A stretch of DNA of 64,000 bases from Pegea sp. RAD2-039 (lineage: Eukaryota > Chordata > Thaliacea > Salpida > Salpidae), in contig JAQGEQ010000305.1 of assembly GCA_034620365.1 (NCBI GenBank), forward strand, positions 868,001-932,000. Direction: 5' to 3'. Shown here piece by piece: positions 22,868-36,506 of this stretch (position 1 is its first letter; every line of letters starts with the position of its first letter). The notes under the pieces are model-generated. The model did not search any database. It was not told the origin of the DNA and worked only from the letters and a program-made list of their open reading frames with translations. The position numbers and the translations under genes are program-made.

Positions 22868-25125
22868 GTTTTTTATTAACTTTTGTTGAATATTTTAAAT
22901 TCAAATGTAAATATCAAAACGGAATATATGTTCAAACAGAAAAATTATAACAAAATATTTTAAAAAATTTTTACATTTCATTTTATCAAATATTTTATAA
23001 AAACAATTTCAAAGCTAGAAATTCAAATAAACCTTAAACTAATAAAGTGATCAATTTGTTATTTATTTATTTTATCAAAATTATTTAGAAATCAATCGTA
23101 AATGTAAAAAATAATTTCAATTCTATAGAAATTTATGTAAAAGAATTTGATCTTTTTTGTAGTGATCACATAATCATCAACAACTTTTATGCACAAGAAA
23201 GATTATAAAGAAGTCAACTTCTTACTTTTTCAACATTTATTCATAATTAAACATTTTTAGACAACTAAAATAAACAATTTTTTAACTTGGACAGTTATTT
23301 TATCAAAGTTAAATAAACAATCATAATCATGAAAGAATAACTGAAAAAAACTCACAAAGTTCAACAATATCCACACAGGTTGATAAATTCTTAGTTCTTA
23401 TAAGTATTTGTAAATATGTCATTTCATTTCTTAAGTTTTATTTTCAAAATTTATCTAATTTCTAAGTTTAAAGCTCCTTATATTTGATGATTGTTTTTGC
23501 CAAAAATGTGTCCTGAAAGATATCTTTATAACATGATCAAAACAATATAACAAAGTTGAAGAGTTGAAAATATTTCTTTGACACTTTAATTTCAAACTTG
23601 ATGACTGATTTAGTTCAACTATAAATCTGGAATTCGATTTAACGCTTCAGTAATTTTAAATCCTCTTCCATCAAGCGATTTACTGATTGTGAGTTTTCGT
23701 CAGAATTTCCTAACCGCAGGTTTAATTATTCTAACCCAAAATTAAATCTTTAAACTCATCATCATGTTATAATATGAAGGTTATATATTATAGTATTATG
23801 TAAGCTATTGTTTGTAAAACTATTTTACAAAATAATTTACTTTATATTTCATATGATCAAAAGCTATATTAGAAAAATCTTTTGTTATTTGTATCCAATT
23901 CTCACCACTTACTTGAAATATATGCTTTTATAATCCCACCAAGCAATTATCTGACAGATAGGATTATGACTGAGAGTTCAAAAACATTCAAACAAGTTTA
24001 AATATCAGACATAATAGTAAAAATACCTTTTAAACTGAACCTTTATACCAATGACCTAATTTCCACAACTTAAATATTATGAAACATCAAAATGTACAAG
24101 GATAATATCATTGCAATGTATAGAAATATCAATCTTATCAAGTTTAATAAATTATTAATAAAATAAGTGATCTAATGAAGAATATTTTATGAGAATCCAC
24201 AAATAACTGAAAATAAACATCTTAATATCCAAAGTCAACTTAATTTTTTTCAGTAAACGAAGTGTTTTAGTGAAAATGTCATCATAAACAAAATTTTGTA
24301 AAAGATCTATGAAAAACCAATCACCAACTATTTTCAATGAATATTTTATTTTTTTATTTTGTTGTATTTATTGAAAGCAATTATTGTTTTTAACTGCTTC
24401 AAAATTCAAGTTCAAAAGTTAATATGAAACAATTTATAGCAAGTTTCGATTTTATGCAAGAATTGGATCTTGTTCAAACTTTTTGTTTTGAAACCATTTC
24501 ATTGTTCTGTTTTCAAATTTAATAATCTTTTTCTTCATGTGCAAACAAGAAGCATTACTAAATAATAAGTTTTATTAGTTTGAGTTTATGTAGTTGTTTG
24601 TAATTTCTTTTCTTATCTTCTTTTTTTCTGTATCCATATTCAAATTGATTCCATGTTTTGAAATTTGAATCAACCAAATTATTAAAACAAAAATATCAAA
24701 GTTGTTTTCATTCAGTTGTCTATAAGTAAATCTCAAAAAACTTTTTAGGTTCCATCTTTACCTTCTTTCTTACTTACAAAATTCATCTTTTTATAATTCA
24801 AAGCAATAACATTTAAGTATTTTTTTTTAAATTGTATCTGCAAGTTGTGTAATTAAAATTAAATTCAAAATATTGTTAATTGATTTGTTTAAAAGGATTG
24901 TGAGTTATTTGATACTTTTACTTTTGTTTATCTATTTCAATTCGTTTAAAATCTTTTTGGTCGTTAATCAAATTAATATTTATTCATCTTTTAATCATCA
25001 TAAAAACCTTTTTATAAGAAATCCAAAACGTACTTTGAATAAAACAATCAAAATTTCAACTTTTATTAATCATCAGTTAAGTTCGTTCCAAGATTTCACT
25101 TTTAAAACTAACAGCTCATCTGAGA
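22868..25125 (+). repeat. Large inverted repeat, left arm
   Basis: Reverse-complementary to 33495-36506 over almost its whole length. In a 245-base test stretch (24090-24335 against 35150-35400) I count about five differences, or 98% identity. The left arm has about 125 bases (23365-23490) missing from the right arm and lacks a segment of about 865 bases found there. Short open frames in the arms (for example 24155-24337 and 24873-25157) differ mainly by replacement changes between arms, so I do not call them genes. Confidence 0.9.
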
Positions 25126-26840
25126 ATTTAAAATTAATAATAATAATAATAAACTGATAATTTTAAATAAAAACTGAAATATATGTTTTATATTATACTT
25201 TTGATATTGGGCTTATTTGACATCTTATTAAAAGCTTTGATTTTATTAAACCAAAACAGGACCTTCCTATAATTTAAGAAGTTTTGATTATTACTCTAAG
25301 ATGTAAATGCGAAGATTTTAAAGTATTTATCTATCAGTAAGCTAATAGTTTTGACCTTTAACAGTTTTTAGATAAACGACAATATACTAAGAAAACCTTT
25401 TTTCGTGAATAGATCTTGTACTTGATGACTCAAACTTACACAGATTGTGTGCATTGAAGCGTAAATTTCCCAGCATCATACTTGCTTCTCGAAAACTCTA
25501 GAAAAGCTACATTTCAAAATGTTTAAGATTTAAAACTTTCAAACAGCACCAGAATAAGCTTTCATTAGAATGATTAATTTTGAGCTTTTTATTTTGTTTT
25601 AGGTATTATTAGTTTACTTTCAAGAATACTATTGAAGTTTTTTAAGGAGTTTTTATATTTTGCATTTCTTTTTTTGTATTTATTTTTTATATTTCTAAAT
25701 CTTGAAGAGTAATGGTAAGGTTAGTTGAGATATTCACTAGTTGTAGTTTTGTTGAGTATTTTGTGACTTGCATCAAACTGTTTATTAAATGTTTTTGCCG
25801 CTGAATGGTTAATGATTATTTGATTAATTTTTAATTGTTATTTGATCTACTTTTAAAAGTGACATCAAAATAATTATCTACCCTCAAAAAAGTTTATAAT
25901 TGTCAAAATAAAACTTTAAGTTTCTGATGTAAAATAAAAGTTATACTTTTCTAACTAAAATATATTATAAATGCATAAAATTTGTTTCTAGATATTTTTA
26001 ATTATAAAAATTTAGTTTATAAACTATTTTAATCTAATTTTTTTAACGATCAGTTTTTCAATTGGTACTTATGGAAAACTTGATTAGTTTTAAATTTATA
26101 ACGCTCTACAAGTTCAAATATTTAAAATAGTAAAAGTTAGCTCAACTAATAATGTTGCAACCTACATGTTATTATGAGATGATGAAGCAGATCATTATTT
26201 AAGCAAATGACCTTTTAAAAGTATACATGTTGTCATTATATACAGATGATTATGTTGAAGGTTCAATGTTTTAAGCACAGATAGTGTTATGTTTCAGCCA
26301 GCAGAACAGCAAGTTTATTTTCACAAAAATTTTCGAGAAAGAAATATACTTTTGTTGAATATATTTAAATAGAAGCTAAATTTTGTTATTATACACGGTT
26401 CTTATTTTTCGCTTGAAATTACCTGCAGTTTTCCAAAACTGGTGTTTAAAAATTATTCAAGTTTTTTAATTTAATCCAAAATATGTTTTGAAAATTTATT
26501 TTAATTTAATTCATGAGAAATTTACAAAAAACTTCAAATTCTTTGGTTGTTTGTTCGAAGATTTTGCAAAATTGATGTAAAATTGAAATAATTATGACAA
26601 TTAAACATTTTAAGTATGAAAGTTAATTTAAAAATAAGTTTTTCTTTTAGTTACTTCTTAAATTCGGTTTCGTTTATTTATTACAATAAACTTGAAGAGG
26701 GAGTTATATAATTGTGAAACCAAAACAATAAACAAACATGTCCTGAATACATTGAAATGAGTATCAGATAAAGTACTATAAACAGAAATCAAGTGATGAT
26801 GATTTTTATTATAAATCTAAAAAGACAAAATTATAAAGAG
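25126..26840. other. Non-coding spacer upstream of the Rh gene
   Basis: AT-rich. Contains the second direct-repeat copy (25265-25590) and nothing else I can name before the Rh promoter. Confidence 0.6.
25265..25590 (+). repeat. Dispersed direct repeat, copy B
   Basis: Partner of 21925-22190, same orientation, with an extra GC-richer block at about 25424-25505. It lies just inside the left inverted-repeat arm. Confidence 0.75.
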
Positions 26841-26841
26841 G

Positions 26842-26848
26842 TATAAAA
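26842..26848 (+). promoter_or_regulatory. TATA box of the Rh gene
   Basis: TATAAAA about 180 bases before the start codon, followed by a GC-rich stretch and a CCAAT element (TTAACCAATAG, about 26873-26883). Position and context suit a core promoter with start of transcription near 26870. No acceptor-like site precedes this ATG. Confidence 0.5.
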
Positions 26849-27024
26849 GCTAGAGCTGCGCCCCCTCTACAGTTAACCAATAGAATTTCTTCTACAAAAT
26901 AATTCTAATTTCTTAATCTTTTTTCTTTCATTTTTTCGATAAATTATTTAAACCACAGTTAAAGGGCGAGGCTGTGCTAGAACCAAGAACACATTCGACC
27001 AACTTGAATCAGAAGAAACTCAAA

Positions 27025-29759
27025 ATGTCGTATGTTGCTCTCTTTTTTCTACATTTCATTTACTTAAATCTATAAATCAGTGACTCATAAAAGCTCAATA
27101 CAATAAAAGCTTTTGTTTTATGCCTCATATCTTAATGTTGTGATGGTTCTTATTGTTTACTAATTAATAGAAGATAATAATAAGTTAGAATGAAATAAAC
27201 AGCCGAATACTTTATTTATTTTGCTATATGCTATCTATTTATAAATTTATTATTTTAGAAATTGTCGTTTTTCAAATGAAACAATGTTTAGAAATAAAAT
27301 TATGGTATTCTAACCAAATCAACTTTTTAAGTATTTATGGTAAAAAGATATAAATTGTTAGATTATTTATTAAAAAATCATCTTATTGTAACTTACGATT
27401 ATTAAAATCTTAATTCAGAAGTTTTCTGGTTTATTTCACTTCTTTAATTTAATTATAATATTTTTTAGAAACTCTAGAGGATTAGTTACTGGATTTCTAG
27501 TGGTAGCCCAGGTCGTATTTATCATTCTTTTTGGACTTTTCACGGAGTATGACCCTAATCATACTGGCCCAAAAAATGCCTCAAATCTTGAAATCGAACA
27601 TAAGAATAAGGAAGATGAGATCTTTTATCCGAGTAATTTTGATTCGATAAATTTATTAATTAGCATGCTTGATAACATAGAAAATCGATTTAAACAATTT
27701 TCAAGTTATCGATTTTCTTGTAGTTTAAATTCTTTAAGTCTAATCATGTATACACAAAAAAGAACATTTTTGGTAATCATAAAACCTGTTTTTGCAGTGT
27801 TTCAAGATGTTCAGGTCATGTTGTTAGTTGGGTTCGGGTTTTTGATGACCTTTTTAAAGCGTAATGGATTTGGTGCCGTCGGTTTTAACTTCTTATTAAC
27901 ATCTTATGTAATTCAATGGTCATTATTAATCAATGGATGTTTTAATATGATTGGTAGCGAAACATTTGCGATTAAGCTTAGTCTAGAAAGGTTTGTTATG
28001 AAAATGAGTAATTAACCCACGTTCAAGTTTTTACAAATAATAAGATATAACCTTTAGTCATTCTTAACTCAGTAAATTTCTCTAAACATCAACTTTGAAT
28101 AGTAATAATGAACATTTTTAATAGTTTGAAAGTTAAAGTTTCTTTTCATAAACAAATTGCTGATTGTTTTTATTAGTAAATCAACAACTTGTTAATGTTT
28201 GGTTAAAAAATGTTATTTACATAAAACAAATTTTCAACCTTTCATATTTTTATTAAAATTTACTATCATTATGTTAATTACTAGAAATAGTTTTAAAAAA
28301 CTCTTATCGAGTCTTTGTTAGCTTCCTACACGCCGATTTCGCTGTGGCTGCTGTTCTTATCTCATACGGAGCTATTATTGGTGTTAGCGGGCCGGTACAA
28401 CTAATTGTTTTAGCTACTGTTGAGGTTGTGTTCTACAATATTTCCTTATATGCCACAACTCAAATCATGGTTTGTTTGAAGCAACTCAATAAGCAAATTT
28501 TAAACCATTTTTTTACACTAGGTAAGCGATGTTGGTGGTTCGATGGTTATTCATGCATTTGGTGCTTACTTTGGGCTAGGGGCATCATATGTGCTAAGTA
28601 AATTTTCACCCTACGAAAGCTCGAAAGAAGGTTCTGCTTATTACTCAGATATATTTGCTATGATTGGTAAGTTACAGAGATTTTCATAAACTGTTTCGAT
28701 ATTTAAACTCACTTTAATCAATATAAACTGTTTTTAGTTTAATAATTTTGGTATTTATATAATCTATAAATGTTTTTAATTTAGGTACTGTCTTTTTGTG
28801 GCTATTTTGGCCAAGTTTCAATGCTGGCCCAGCAACCGGTAGCGACCGTCAACGAGCCATCATCAACACAATCTTAAGTTTATCTGCTTGTACAACTGTA
28901 ACATTTGCTATGTCAGCATTAGTACACAAAAAAAATAAGTTTAGTATGGTGAGTGTTTTTACAACTTGTTTTTTTATCATTAAACTTTGTTTATACTCAA
29001 AGGTCCATGTACAAAACGCTGCGATTGCTGGTGGCGTTGCTATGGGAGCAAGCGCTGACTTTTTGGTCCAACCTTTCGGGGCTTTAATAATTGGAAGTGC
29101 TGCGGCAATTTTATCAGTTATCGGATATAATTATATTCAAGTTTGTTCTTAGCTCTATTTTTGTAAATAACTAAATAAATATTTTAATAAATTAGTGGAA
29201 ACAAAACATTTTTTTCTCTCAATTTTTAGTTTCCAAATAAGCTTTGTGATTATAATTTTTTGATAAATTCTAATAATTTACAGCCTCTGTTAGAGAAGAA
29301 GTTAGGATTACATGACACTTGCGGAGTTCATAACCTCCACGGTATGCCTGGAGTTCTAGGAGCTCTTTTCAGTGCTATATTTGCAGCCATGGCAACTGAA
29401 TCAGCTTATATGGACAGGTAAAAGTTCATTTTATCCTCAAAAAGCAAATAATTCAACTCTCTACAATTTTAGCTTTGATTCAGTGATTCGAACTGGTAGT
29501 GCTCAAAAGCAGGCAGCAGTACAAATATACTCCCTCCTAATCGTGTTAGCAATTTCAATCGGTTCTGGAATATTAACTGGACTGCTTATTTCCTTGAAAT
29601 TCTTGGACCGCTTGTCCAACTTTGAGTTGTATGAAGACACCATCTTTTGGGAGGTAAGACTTTCACTTTTGATTCATCAATTTCATAAACTTATTATCAT
29701 GACAGCTTGAAGAGGAAGAAGATAAAAAAACAGAGTTTCCACTTCAACAAGCTCCTTAA
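27025..29759 (+). CDS. Rh50: Rh-family ammonium/ammonia transporter
   Basis: Integral membrane channel of the Rh (Rh50/RhAG/RhCG) branch of the Amt/MEP/Rh family, moving NH3/NH4+ across the plasma membrane. Ten exons: 27025-27029, 27469-27632, 27798-27990, 28322-28469, 28522-28666, 28785-28948, 29003-29140, 29284-29417, 29473-29653 and 29706-29759, summing to 1,326 nt, so 441 aa with all phases matching. Diagnostic motifs are present: [32 protein letters not shown], the first pore histidine in [39 protein letters not shown] and the second pore histidine in [11 protein letters not shown]. The first exon holds only ATG TC. The N-terminal extracellular loop is charged (about residues 25-55) and carries potential N-glycosylation. 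It appears intact. Confidence 0.95.
27633..27797 (+). other. Stop-free, in-frame second intron of the Rh gene
   Basis: 165 bases (55 codons) with GT...GCAG ends and no stop in the gene frame. Splicing it restores YPMFQDVQVM, the family consensus. If retained it would add 55 residues to the first extracellular loop without breaking the frame. Confidence 0.7.
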
Positions 29760-29906
29760 ATAAACCCTACATATGCTTGTATATGTAACTAATGATTAAC
29801 TTTTCTTTATTAATTTTCTTTTAATTACTTAAAAATGTCTTGCTAAATTGTTTTCAAATTTTTCAACGTAAATAGCTCTATGCTGTTCTTAATTTATGTG
29901 TGGAAT

Positions 29907-29912
29907 AATAAA
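29907..29912 (+). terminator. Poly(A) signal of the Rh gene
   Basis: AATAAA about 150 bases after the stop codon. Confidence 0.6.
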
Positions 29913-32900
29913 GATTAATTGTTAAAATGATAACAAATTTTTGTTTAAAAAAATTATATTTAGTTTAAGACAGAAACTATATAAAGTTATCGAGTTCAAA
30001 TTACTAATCTTTTTATTTAAATTTAGCAAAGCAAGTTTCGGATTAACAAGTTGAAGTCAGCTTGATAAAAAGTTCTTATTAACTCTAAGTTAATAGTTTT
30101 AAAACTAAAATGCATGCAAGCCACAAAAGATTTTTAGATAAAGAAAAAAGCCAAATATCAAAATTAGTTTCAAAGGCTCACCAACAAATATCTAAGAACT
30201 GTTTACAATAAACTAAATCAATTTTATACAAGAATATCTCGTTTGTTAGTTTTGTTAAAACGGAGATAATTTAATTTTTATAAATTTCTAAAAGTTCTTT
30301 AAGAATCTGTTTTCTAAAGACATCAAAAGTTCATCCTTGAAATTGGTGCTTGTTGTTACTTTGCGGCCAAATTTTTGGTTGCTTTTTTGAACAATTTTTT
30401 TGATTCACTGAAATTTTAAAGATACAATTTGAAAAGAAAAATTACCAGTTTTTTCAAAATCCGCATAAGATAAATGTTCTTATATTTAATTGACTAAAAA
30501 CTGAAAAAACGTCTTTTTGAAAAAAAGTACTAAATACTTACCACATACTAAACTTTATCAATTCTTTACAATCAGCTTTAGTTTGTTGACTAAGTGTCGT
30601 ATCCAGAAACAGTAAAAAGAAGGACAGCTATGTAAAATCTCACCAAGCTAGAAAGCAGACTACTAAATTAAAACAAATTACTTAAATATAAAAAAAATGT
30701 TGTTTGAAAAATTATTTTATTTGATTTAAGAAAATTTATTGTTAAACTTCCTGAAAATGTTCTGTGAAAATTTTAAAAATGTTTTATTTGAGTTTCATTT
30801 TTAAAATTAGAAATATCTGCCAAATCGGATTAATTTTTGCAATGAATTCAACGTTTAAAAAATCTTTAACTAATTCTTACAAAATAAACAAAGATATAGC
30901 TGTTCAAGATCACATTGATTAAACTTTTTAGAAGTCTTCTAAATTTCTATGAAATGTTCTTTAAATTAATTTAATTGTTGTCATGCATTACAAAAAATTG
31001 ATGTTTAAATCCTACATAAAAAATATTAGGCTTAAAAATCATTTATCTTAATTTTATATGACTTCATCTCAAAGATATATTTATAGTCAATATATGTTGA
31101 GAATTGTGTTTGTTATTAGCTTACAGGTTTATCTGATTAACTTTTCAAATTTCTTATTTGATTTTTTTTTGTATTTTTACAAACAACATTTTTAAACTTT
31201 GAATTATTTTCTATCATTTTATTGTTTTATGTAAAAAATAGAATTTGTTTGGAATTTGTAGAATAAATAAACCTTTAAAAATATGATTTTCTCAAATTTA
31301 AAATGTCAAAAAAATATATTTATTCAATTGAAAAGTTGAAAAATATATTTGACAGCAACATTTTTCAATTTAAAACGTGCCAAACTAAAACTAATTAAAA
31401 TTGTAAAAAACACATTCAGTAGCAAAAATACTTGATAAAAATTCATTACATAATTCTATACAAGTTACAAATTTTTTAATCTTTATTCATCAGCATAGCT
31501 TTGAATTAAAATTCGTTTGAATTATAAAAAGTAATTTTAGTAATAACATTAAATAAAGATTTTATTTGAATGTGAAATTTAAATGAAAATACTTTATAAA
31601 ATGTTAAAAAATCAGTCACCAATTTTATAGACAAAGCCTAAAAAATGTTTAAATTGTTGATGATATATTAGACTATCAATAATCTTTTTATAGACTGAAA
31701 AAAACAATTAGTTGCTTGAACTAATTTGTTTAATTTCTTTCAATAATTAAAGTTGAAATCAGATATATAAATATAAAAACTTCACAAATATTAAGAAAGG
31801 TTGATATTGATTATTGCTGCAATTCTTTATTAAAAAATATTTAAAGAATTTTGAATGAGATAAATCAATGAGTTAGTCTTTACTTTATTATAATTAAACA
31901 AATATTTCAAATCTTATTAAATTTGTCATATTTTGTTTTTAAACTAATTAAAAAGAGTCGTTCAAAACATGTTTGGCAGAAGCAAGTATTTAATATATAA
32001 GAGCAATCTAAAAAATTTAACAAATAGCTTCTTCGAATTTTTCAGTGGAAGAAAAATACGGAGTCTCCTGAAGTATTTATTGTGTTTGAATTTTCTTTAA
32101 AGTAATTAAAAAATTTTATTTCAAACTCATTTAAGTTTTTAAGGAAATCACACAGGTATCAGTAAATTGAAAATTACGAATAGTGATACTTTAGTTTCAA
32201 GTTTCAATCATTAGATGAGTGGTATGATGTAAACTAAAGCAGTAGATTAGAAGCCTTCCTACCTGGGTATTGGCTTTAATTAAATTGGAATGTAAGGCTG
32301 AATTATTCTCAATCTTCAAATCGACATTTTGATTGCAGAGCTAGTCTGATTTGTCTCGTATATGTGGGTTTGTTTGATATTATCGTCGGAGATACGAAAT
32401 ATCGAGCGCACAAATTAAATTTACAGCCTATAGGCGAATAGTGCCGCTGTCTTATGGTTATCTAAAGCTTGTTGTCCAATAACAATCAATGACGAATTTT
32501 AAAAAGAACGAATAGAAAGTATTGGAGATGAGTTAATGAAGTTGCTCACTAATAGAGATTGATATTTACAGAAATATTTTGAAACCCTGCTTATTACAAA
32601 AATTAAAATAGTTTTAAAAACCAACTTGAATTTGATTCAAGTCTTGTTAACATCAAATAATTTACTAAGAATGAAAAATATTTTTGAAAATCCATTTCTT
32701 TGTTTGAATGAATGCAATTAATTTATTAATTCCATTGAAAGTGAAAATTTTGTTAAAAAATTTATAAAATTGTTTTTCAAATATATAGAAAGTTTTTGAA
32801 TAAGATTAAAAATCGATTTTTATTATCATTTTTAGAAAAAAAGTAGTGCAAAACCATATTTAAAAAACAAATTTATCCTAGTCACTTTAATATAACAATC

Positions 32901-33494
32901 TTTTTTATAATATTTTGACATTAGATGTATTTCAATTTTCAGTTTTCAAGTCGTTTAATTCAAGAAACTGAAAAAATATATATTTTCAAAGTCTAAAAAG
33001 AAAAAAAAATTAAAAATTTTACGAATCTAATTTTAAGAAATTAAATTTTAAAGCTCTGTGTTTATGAAAAATATTTTTATCAGATGATAAAACTTTTCAA
33101 AAAATGTTGTTTTAAAAATATGTTTAAAGGATTCTTGAAACTATCGGAGCATAAAAAATGGATTTAAAGTTCCCTTAAACTGCCCACAATTACGAAACTC
33201 AATCTTTTAGAAGTTACACTTTACATTAATCTATTATTAAATACAGAATAAAGCAAAAATATTTTCTGTTCATTTATATTAAAATTTTAAGTAAATTTAA
33301 TCCAGAGCAGAAATTGTCTTCAAAATTTCCAGGAATAGAAAATGAAAAACAATTAATTTAATTAATTTTCAATGACTCAAAAAGTAATAGCTGAGCAAGA
33401 AAAATGTTTCAGTTTGAAATTACTTTTTTACTTCTGATTTACGAGAATGTTCTTTACTTTAAATTCTTTTTTTAATTCAAGGTAACATTTGTTT
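29913..33494. other. Non-coding AT-rich spacer
   Basis: No gene found. A GC-richer patch at about 32210-32480 differs from its surroundings and may be an old transposon fragment; I found no coding or tRNA-like signature in it. Confidence 0.5.
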
Positions 33495-36400
33495 ACAAAA
33501 TCAGATTAGCTGATAGTTTTAAAAGTGAAATCTTGGAACGAACTTAACTGATGATTAATAAAAGTTGAAATTTTGATTGTTTTATTCAAAGTAAGTTTTA
33601 GATTTCTTATAAAAAGGTTTTTATGATGATTAAAAGATGAATAAATATTAATTTGATTTACGACCAAAAATATCGTAAACGAAATGAAATAGATAAACAA
33701 AAGTAAAAGTATCAAATAACTCACAATCCTTTTAAACAAATCAATTAACAATATTTTGAATTTAACTTTAATTACACAACTTGCAGATACAATTTCTTTT
33801 TTAAATTCTTAAATGTTTTTGCTGTGGATTTTTCTGTCGCTATTTAAACAAACTTACATCATTAGTAAAGTTACAAAAGTAAACTTTGAATACAAATTAC
33901 TCAATCTTAAATGAGGCTAAATGTCATTACAGAAATGATATTTATAATCTATCTACTATTATAAGATTTAACTTTCTGATAAGAACCACCTTTTGTAGTA
34001 ATCATTACAACTTTAATTTCTAATTTTCTAGTTTTATATCAGATATATTGTTTTTCAATTTCACCATTTATTTAGTTGCTACACCTGGTAACTATTTTTT
34101 AGAAAATTACAAATAAGAACTTAAGTATTGCAAATGAGATTAAAGAGTTAAACTAATATTTGAAAAATGTTATTGGAAATTACTAAAAAGTCTACATAAT
34201 GATGACTTTGGTAAGCTTAGCTTAACTGAAAAGCGAATAATTTAGTTTAATTCTTGCTTCAACCTTACATACAACTTTCCATGAAGCATTTCATAAGTCA
34301 ACAAAATTTATGTTTATAGACAATTGTGACTATAAAACTAATTTCTAACTGTATTTATTCAATACATGACTGCCAGTTATAAGTTTAAAAAAGTTAAAAG
34401 TTTTAAAAGCTCTAAAAGCGAACAAGGTGAACTAGAAGCAGTTTTAAACAAATAAGCTGAATTTTGCAACCAAGAAACAACAACTCGACTAAAACACAGT
34501 GTACAAGGCTTCCAACTTCATACTATCCACTATCTCAAATCTAATTGACAAGATTTAATAAATTAATTTATTACGAAAAGTAGTTTGTTAAATATTTGTC
34601 ACCTTGGTCCATTTTTGTTCTTGGTTTTGGTCCATTTTAGCACATCAATTAAATCTTTAAACTACATAAACAATTTGTTCAAACTTTTTATTTCAAAAGA
34701 TGGATTTTGTAAGTAAGAAAAAAGGTAAAGATGGAACCTAAAAAGTTTTTCGAGATTTACTTATAGACAACTGAATGAAAACAACTTTGATATTTTTGTT
34801 TTAATAATTTGTTTGATTCAAATTTCAAAACATGGAATCAATTTGAATATGGATACAGAAAAAAGGAAGATAAGAAAAGAAATTACAAACAACTACATAA
34901 ACTCAAACTAATAAAACTTATTATTTAGTAATGCTTCTTGTTTGCACATGAAGAAAAAGATTATTAAATTTGAAAACAGAACAATGAAATGGTTTCAAAA
35001 CAAAAAGTTTGAACAAGATCCAATTCTTGCATAAAATCGAAACTTGCTGTAAATTGTTTCATATTGACTTTTGAACTTGAATTTTGAAGCAGTTAAAAAC
35101 AATAATTGCTTTCAATAAATACAACAAAATAAAAAAATAAAATATTCATTGAAAATAGTTGGTGATTGGTTTTTCATAGATCTTTTACAAAATTTTGTTT
35201 ATGATAACATTTTCACTAAAATACTTCGTTTACTGAAAAAAATTAAGTTGACTTTGGATATTAAGATGTTTATTTTCAGTTATTTGTGGGTTCTCATAAA
35301 ATATTCTTCATTAGATCACTTATTTTATTAATAATTTATTAAACTTGATAAGACTGATATTTCTATACATTGCAATGATATTATTCTTGTACATTTTGAT
35401 GTTTCATAATATTTAAGTTGTGGAAATTAGGTCATTAGTATAAAGGTTCAGTTTAAAAGGAATTTTTACTATTATGTCTGATATTTAAACTTGTTTGAAT
35501 GTTTTTGAACTCTCAGTCATAATCCTATCTGTCAGATAATTGCTTGGTGGGATTATAAAGCATATATTTCAAGTAAGTGGTGAGAATTGGATACAAATAA
35601 CAAAAGATTTTTCTAATATAGCTTTTGATCATATGAAATATAAAGTAAATTATTTTGTAAAATAGTTTTACAAACAATAGCTTACATAATACTATATTAT
35701 ATAACCTTCATATTATAACATGATGATGAGTTTAAAGATTTAATTTTGGGTTAGAATAATTAAACCTGCGGTTAGGAAATTCTGACGAAAACTCACAATC
35801 AGTAAATCGCTTGATGGAAGAGGATTTAAAATTACTGAAGCGTTAAATCGAATTCCAGATTTATAGTTGAACTAAATCAGTCATCAAGTTTGAATTTAAA
35901 GTGTCAAAGAAATATTTTCAACTCTTCAACTTTGTTATATTGTTTTGATCATGTTATCAAGAAATCTTTCAAGACACATTTTTGGCAAAAACAAATATAA
36001 GAAGTTTGTGAGTTTTTTTCATTAATTCTTTCATGATTATGATTGTTTATTTAACTTTGATAAAATAACTGTCCAAGTTAAAAAATTGTTTATTTTAGTT
36101 GTCTAAAAATGTTTAATTATGAATAAATGTTGAAAAAGTAAGAAGTTGACTTCTTTATAATCTTTCTTGTGCATAAAAGTTGTTGATGATTCTGTGATCA
36201 CTACAAAAAAGATCAAATTCTTTTACATAAATTTCTATTTCTATAGAATTGAAATTATTCTTTACATTTACGATTGCATTCTAAATAATTTTGATAAAAT
36301 AAATAAATAACAAATTGATCACTTTATTAGTTTAAGGTTTATTTGAATTTCTAGCTTTGAAATTATTTTTATAAAATATTTGATAAAGTGAAATATAAAA

Positions 36401-36506
36401 ATTTTTTAAAATATTTTATTGTAATTTTTCTGTTTGAACATATATTCTGTTTCGATATTTACATTTGAATTTAAAATATTCAACAAAAGTTTATAAAATA
36501 AAAAGA
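33495..36506 (-). repeat. Large inverted repeat, right arm
   Basis: Partner of 22868-25125 in opposite orientation. It contains an arm-specific segment of about 865 bases (roughly 33830-34695). At its outer edge the match ends within a few bases of a degraded RTE-like LINE (from about 36507). The two arms enclose about 8.4 kb including the whole Rh gene. Confidence 0.9.
33830..34695. repeat. Segment present only in the right arm
   Basis: Splits the otherwise collinear arm. The left arm reads straight from CTTAAATGTT to AAAGATGAATTTTG where the right arm has about 865 extra bases. I see no terminal repeats, open frame or clear target duplication, so insertion on the right and deletion on the left are both possible. 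Confidence 0.6.

Noticed and set aside
24155-24337. A 60-codon open frame conserved in both inverted-repeat arms, also 24873-25157 and its partner
   Set aside because: Conservation is that of the whole arm. The few differences mostly change residues, some frames lack ATG, and no domain or splice context is visible.
27500-28015. Reading 27633-27797 as coding in the normal Rh product
   Set aside because: The open frame spans it, but the family consensus YPMFQDV is restored only by removing it, and both ends are good splice sites.
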